Positions 5,325 to 6,361 of a stretch of DNA of 6,361 nt are shown here, in pieces. The DNA comes from an uncultured Alphaproteobacteria bacterium (GTDB taxonomy: Bacteria; Pseudomonadota; Alphaproteobacteria; CASFRQ01; SAAU01). The translations under genes and the position numbers were made by a program. The notes beneath the pieces are model-generated. The model was not told where the DNA came from and did not search any database. It saw only the letters and a program-made list of their open reading frames with translations. Location of the stretch: assembly GCA_949296785.1 (NCBI GenBank), contig CASFRQ010000053.1, positions 1 through 6,361 of the forward strand, read 5' to 3'. Position 1 is the first letter of the stretch. Each line of letters begins with the position of its first letter.

Positions 5325-5843
5325 GTGAGTAAACAAATGGAAAGAAAGCATTCGTTAAGAGGCCGTTCTGCTGACGGTTCCCCGAATCCGGTTGACGTCC
5401 ATGTGGGCCTTAAACTGAGGAACAGAAGGATTCTTCTGGGACTTAGCCAGGAAAAACTGGGTTCCCTTTTAGGGCTGACATTTCAACAGATTCAAAAATA
5501 TGAAAAAGGGTTGAACCGCATCGGTGCGAGCCGCTTGTTTGATATCGGACAGGTTTTAAATGTCCCTATTGAATATTTTTATGAGGATCTGCCTAAAGAG
5601 GCGGAAAATGCGAGCCCCCGTAATATCGTCAACACGCCGGTCAATGCGCTTGCAGAGACTAAAAAGCTCTATGATGACGATCCGATGAACAAAAAAGAAA
5701 CCTTGGAGTTGGTTCGGGCCTATTATAATATTCCGGATCACGCTCTTGCGGTTAAGATTTTGGATTTGTTAAAATCGTTGGGGACGGACGATTCTCCCAA
5801 AAGAGGGCGGAAGCCGAAAAAAGATCGTGAAATCGCGGAATAA
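5325..5843 (+). CDS. XRE-family transcriptional regulator, alphaproteobacterial PraR-like
   Basis: Cytoplasmic DNA-binding regulator of 172 residues from the GTG (168 from the ATG at 5337). Residues 21-90 hold a Cro/C1-type helix-turn-helix: 'NPVDVHVGLKLRNRR', 'LLGLSQEKLGSLLGLTFQQIQKYEKG' (recognition helix about 52-61) and 'NRIGASRLFDIGQVLNVPIEYFYEDL'. This is the signature of a widespread alphaproteobacterial family that includes PraR, a repressor studied in rhizobia and Azorhizobium. A variable linker (about 91-122) is followed by a second conserved-looking helical part (123-152) and a basic tail 'PKRGRKPKKDRE' (158-169) resembling an AT-hook. The gene has its own promoter 7 bp after lnt. 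In many alphaproteobacteria metK follows; here a minus-strand gene begins instead. Targets are unknown; autoregulation is plausible but not shown. Confidence 0.93.
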   Translation: MSKQMERKHSLRGRSADGSPNPVDVHVGLKLRNRRILLGLSQEKLGSLLGLTFQQIQKYEKGLNRIGASRLFDIGQVLNVPIEYFYEDLPKEAENASPRNIVNTPVNALAETKKLYDDDPMNKKETLELVRAYYNIPDHALAVKILDLLKSLGTDDSPKRGRKPKKDREIAE

Positions 5844-5871
5844 TGCGATATCTGAAGGTTTTAAAGGTAAA

Positions 5872-6361
5872 TTAATATAAGGGCGGTGCCCATAAGAGGC
5901 CGCCTTTATACCATAAATTGTTTAAACCGCGGGGAAGCTTCAATGGTGAGGCTTCTCCGCAATTTCTTTCGTAAATTTCTCCGTAATTGCCGTAAGAAAG
6001 AAGAACTTTATAAATCCAACGGTCTGAAGCGCCCAACCGTGACGCGGCGTTCGGTAAAAGTCCCAGGAGCTGTTGTATCTCCTTATCAGAGGACGAGTAT
6101 GCTTCCGTCAGGTTGTTTTGTGTCAGATTCTTTTCTTCGGCAGTAATCAGAGAGTGAAGGAGAAGACGAATTAACTCGGCTGCTTTAGGATTTCCCTTTT
6201 TTATGGCCGGTCCAAAAGCGATATGGCGCAGCGAATCGGGAAGAATTGCCGCTTGTCGTCCGTCCGGCGCTTGAGCCAGCAACGGAGATTTAAGCGTGAT
6301 TTCATAGTCGGCATATAAATCGCAGTCTTTTGAAAAAAACATACTGCGTCCGTATTCAAAA
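5872..6361 (-). CDS. aapJ: General L-amino-acid ABC transporter, periplasmic binding protein (AapJ/BztA family), partial
   Basis: C-terminal portion, about 162 codons, of a family 3 solute-binding protein; the frame is open through the right edge, so the N-terminus with its signal peptide lies outside. The methionine encoded at 6340-6342 is internal: six more in-frame codons (FEYGRS) precede it. Family landmarks are 'KDCDLYADYEITL', 'ILPDSLRHIAFGPAIKKGN', 'LLHSLITAEEKNLTQNNL', 'SDKEIQQLLG', 'LGASDRWIYKVLLSYGNYGEIYERN' and the ending 'SPLKLPRGLNNLWYKGGLLWAPPLY', which is diagnostic for AapJ/BztA. These proteins capture polar amino acids in the periplasm for the AapQMP (BztBCD) permease. If the operon has the usual order, aapQMP should lie downstream of aapJ, but here the gene ends facing the XRE gene, so the permease is not next to it. 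It is probably an unlinked or differently arranged binding protein. Confidence 0.9.
   Translation of the reverse strand, partial: FEYGRSMFFSKDCDLYADYEITLKSPLLAQAPDGRQAAILPDSLRHIAFGPAIKKGNPKAAELIRLLLHSLITAEEKNLTQNNLTEAYSSSDKEIQQLLGLLPNAASRLGASDRWIYKVLLSYGNYGEIYERNCGEASPLKLPRGLNNLWYKGGLLWAPPLY
5876..5910. terminator. Hairpin between convergent XRE and aapJ-like genes
   Basis: TATAAGGGCGG (5876-5886) and CCGCCTTTATA (5900-5910) form an 11-bp stem on the plus-strand RNA with one G-U pair and a 13-base loop; on the minus strand that pair becomes an A-C mismatch. It lies 30 bases after the XRE stop and overlaps the 3' end of the convergent gene. There is no good T-run (CCATAAATTGTTTAAACC follows), so a role as shared transcript end is only plausible. 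Confidence 0.35.

Noticed and set aside
5886..6146. 86-codon plus-strand frame
   Set aside because: Antisense to the clearly recognisable aapJ-like coding region; the basic composition is a by-product of the opposite frame.
1..6361. Mobile elements, CRISPR arrays, tRNA/rRNA genes, toxin-antitoxin or defence modules
   Set aside because: No transposase, integrase or other such gene is recognisable, no regular spacer-repeat pattern exists, and no tRNA- or rRNA-like sequence was seen by eye. A tRNAscan/Infernal run would be decisive for the RNA part.

Overview
The window reads as chromosomal DNA from an alphaproteobacterium of moderate-to-low GC. Three things point that way. lnt is followed directly by an XRE regulator carrying the 'NPVDVHVG…SQEKLG…TFQQIQKYEKG…RIGASRLFDI' signature typical of alphaproteobacteria (PraR-like). 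The window ends in an AapJ/BztA-type general L-amino-acid binding protein. A SlyX protein is also present. The AT-leaning composition, slack intergenic regions and non-ATG starts would fit an uncultured, host-associated (for example gut) alphaproteobacterial lineage, but that placement is inference.

Layout, left to right: (1) an 8-strand-type outer-membrane beta-barrel protein (+, 57-692) followed by a clear hairpin terminator; (2) about 450 bp without a convincing gene, containing a decaying purine-rich tandem repeat; (3) a full-length DUF1015/SerK-like protein (+, 1223-2455); (4) slyX on the minus strand (2605-2829), convergent with DUF1015 and with a hairpin terminator between them; (5) a PPC/DUF296-domain protein (+, 2907-3332), divergent from slyX across 77 bp; (6) a 311-bp gap with possible RNA structure and a 46-codon open frame that stops on the lnt ribosome binding site; (7) lnt, apolipoprotein N-acyltransferase (+, 3644-5263, TTG start), with its full catalytic triad; (8) the XRE regulator (+, 5325-5843), with its own good sigma-70-like promoter directly after the lnt stop; (9) the C-terminal part of an aapJ-like gene on the minus strand (5872-6361), running off the right edge.

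These are mostly independently transcribed housekeeping or envelope genes. Only lnt and the XRE gene form a recognisable conserved neighbourhood. Even there, the usual alphaproteobacterial partners (ybeY/corC upstream, metK/trmB downstream) are missing from the window. I see no phage, transposon, CRISPR, toxin-antitoxin or defence signature. The least explained sequence is in the two long intergenic stretches and in the AT-hook-like tail of the regulator. I did not find a clear new multi-gene system.
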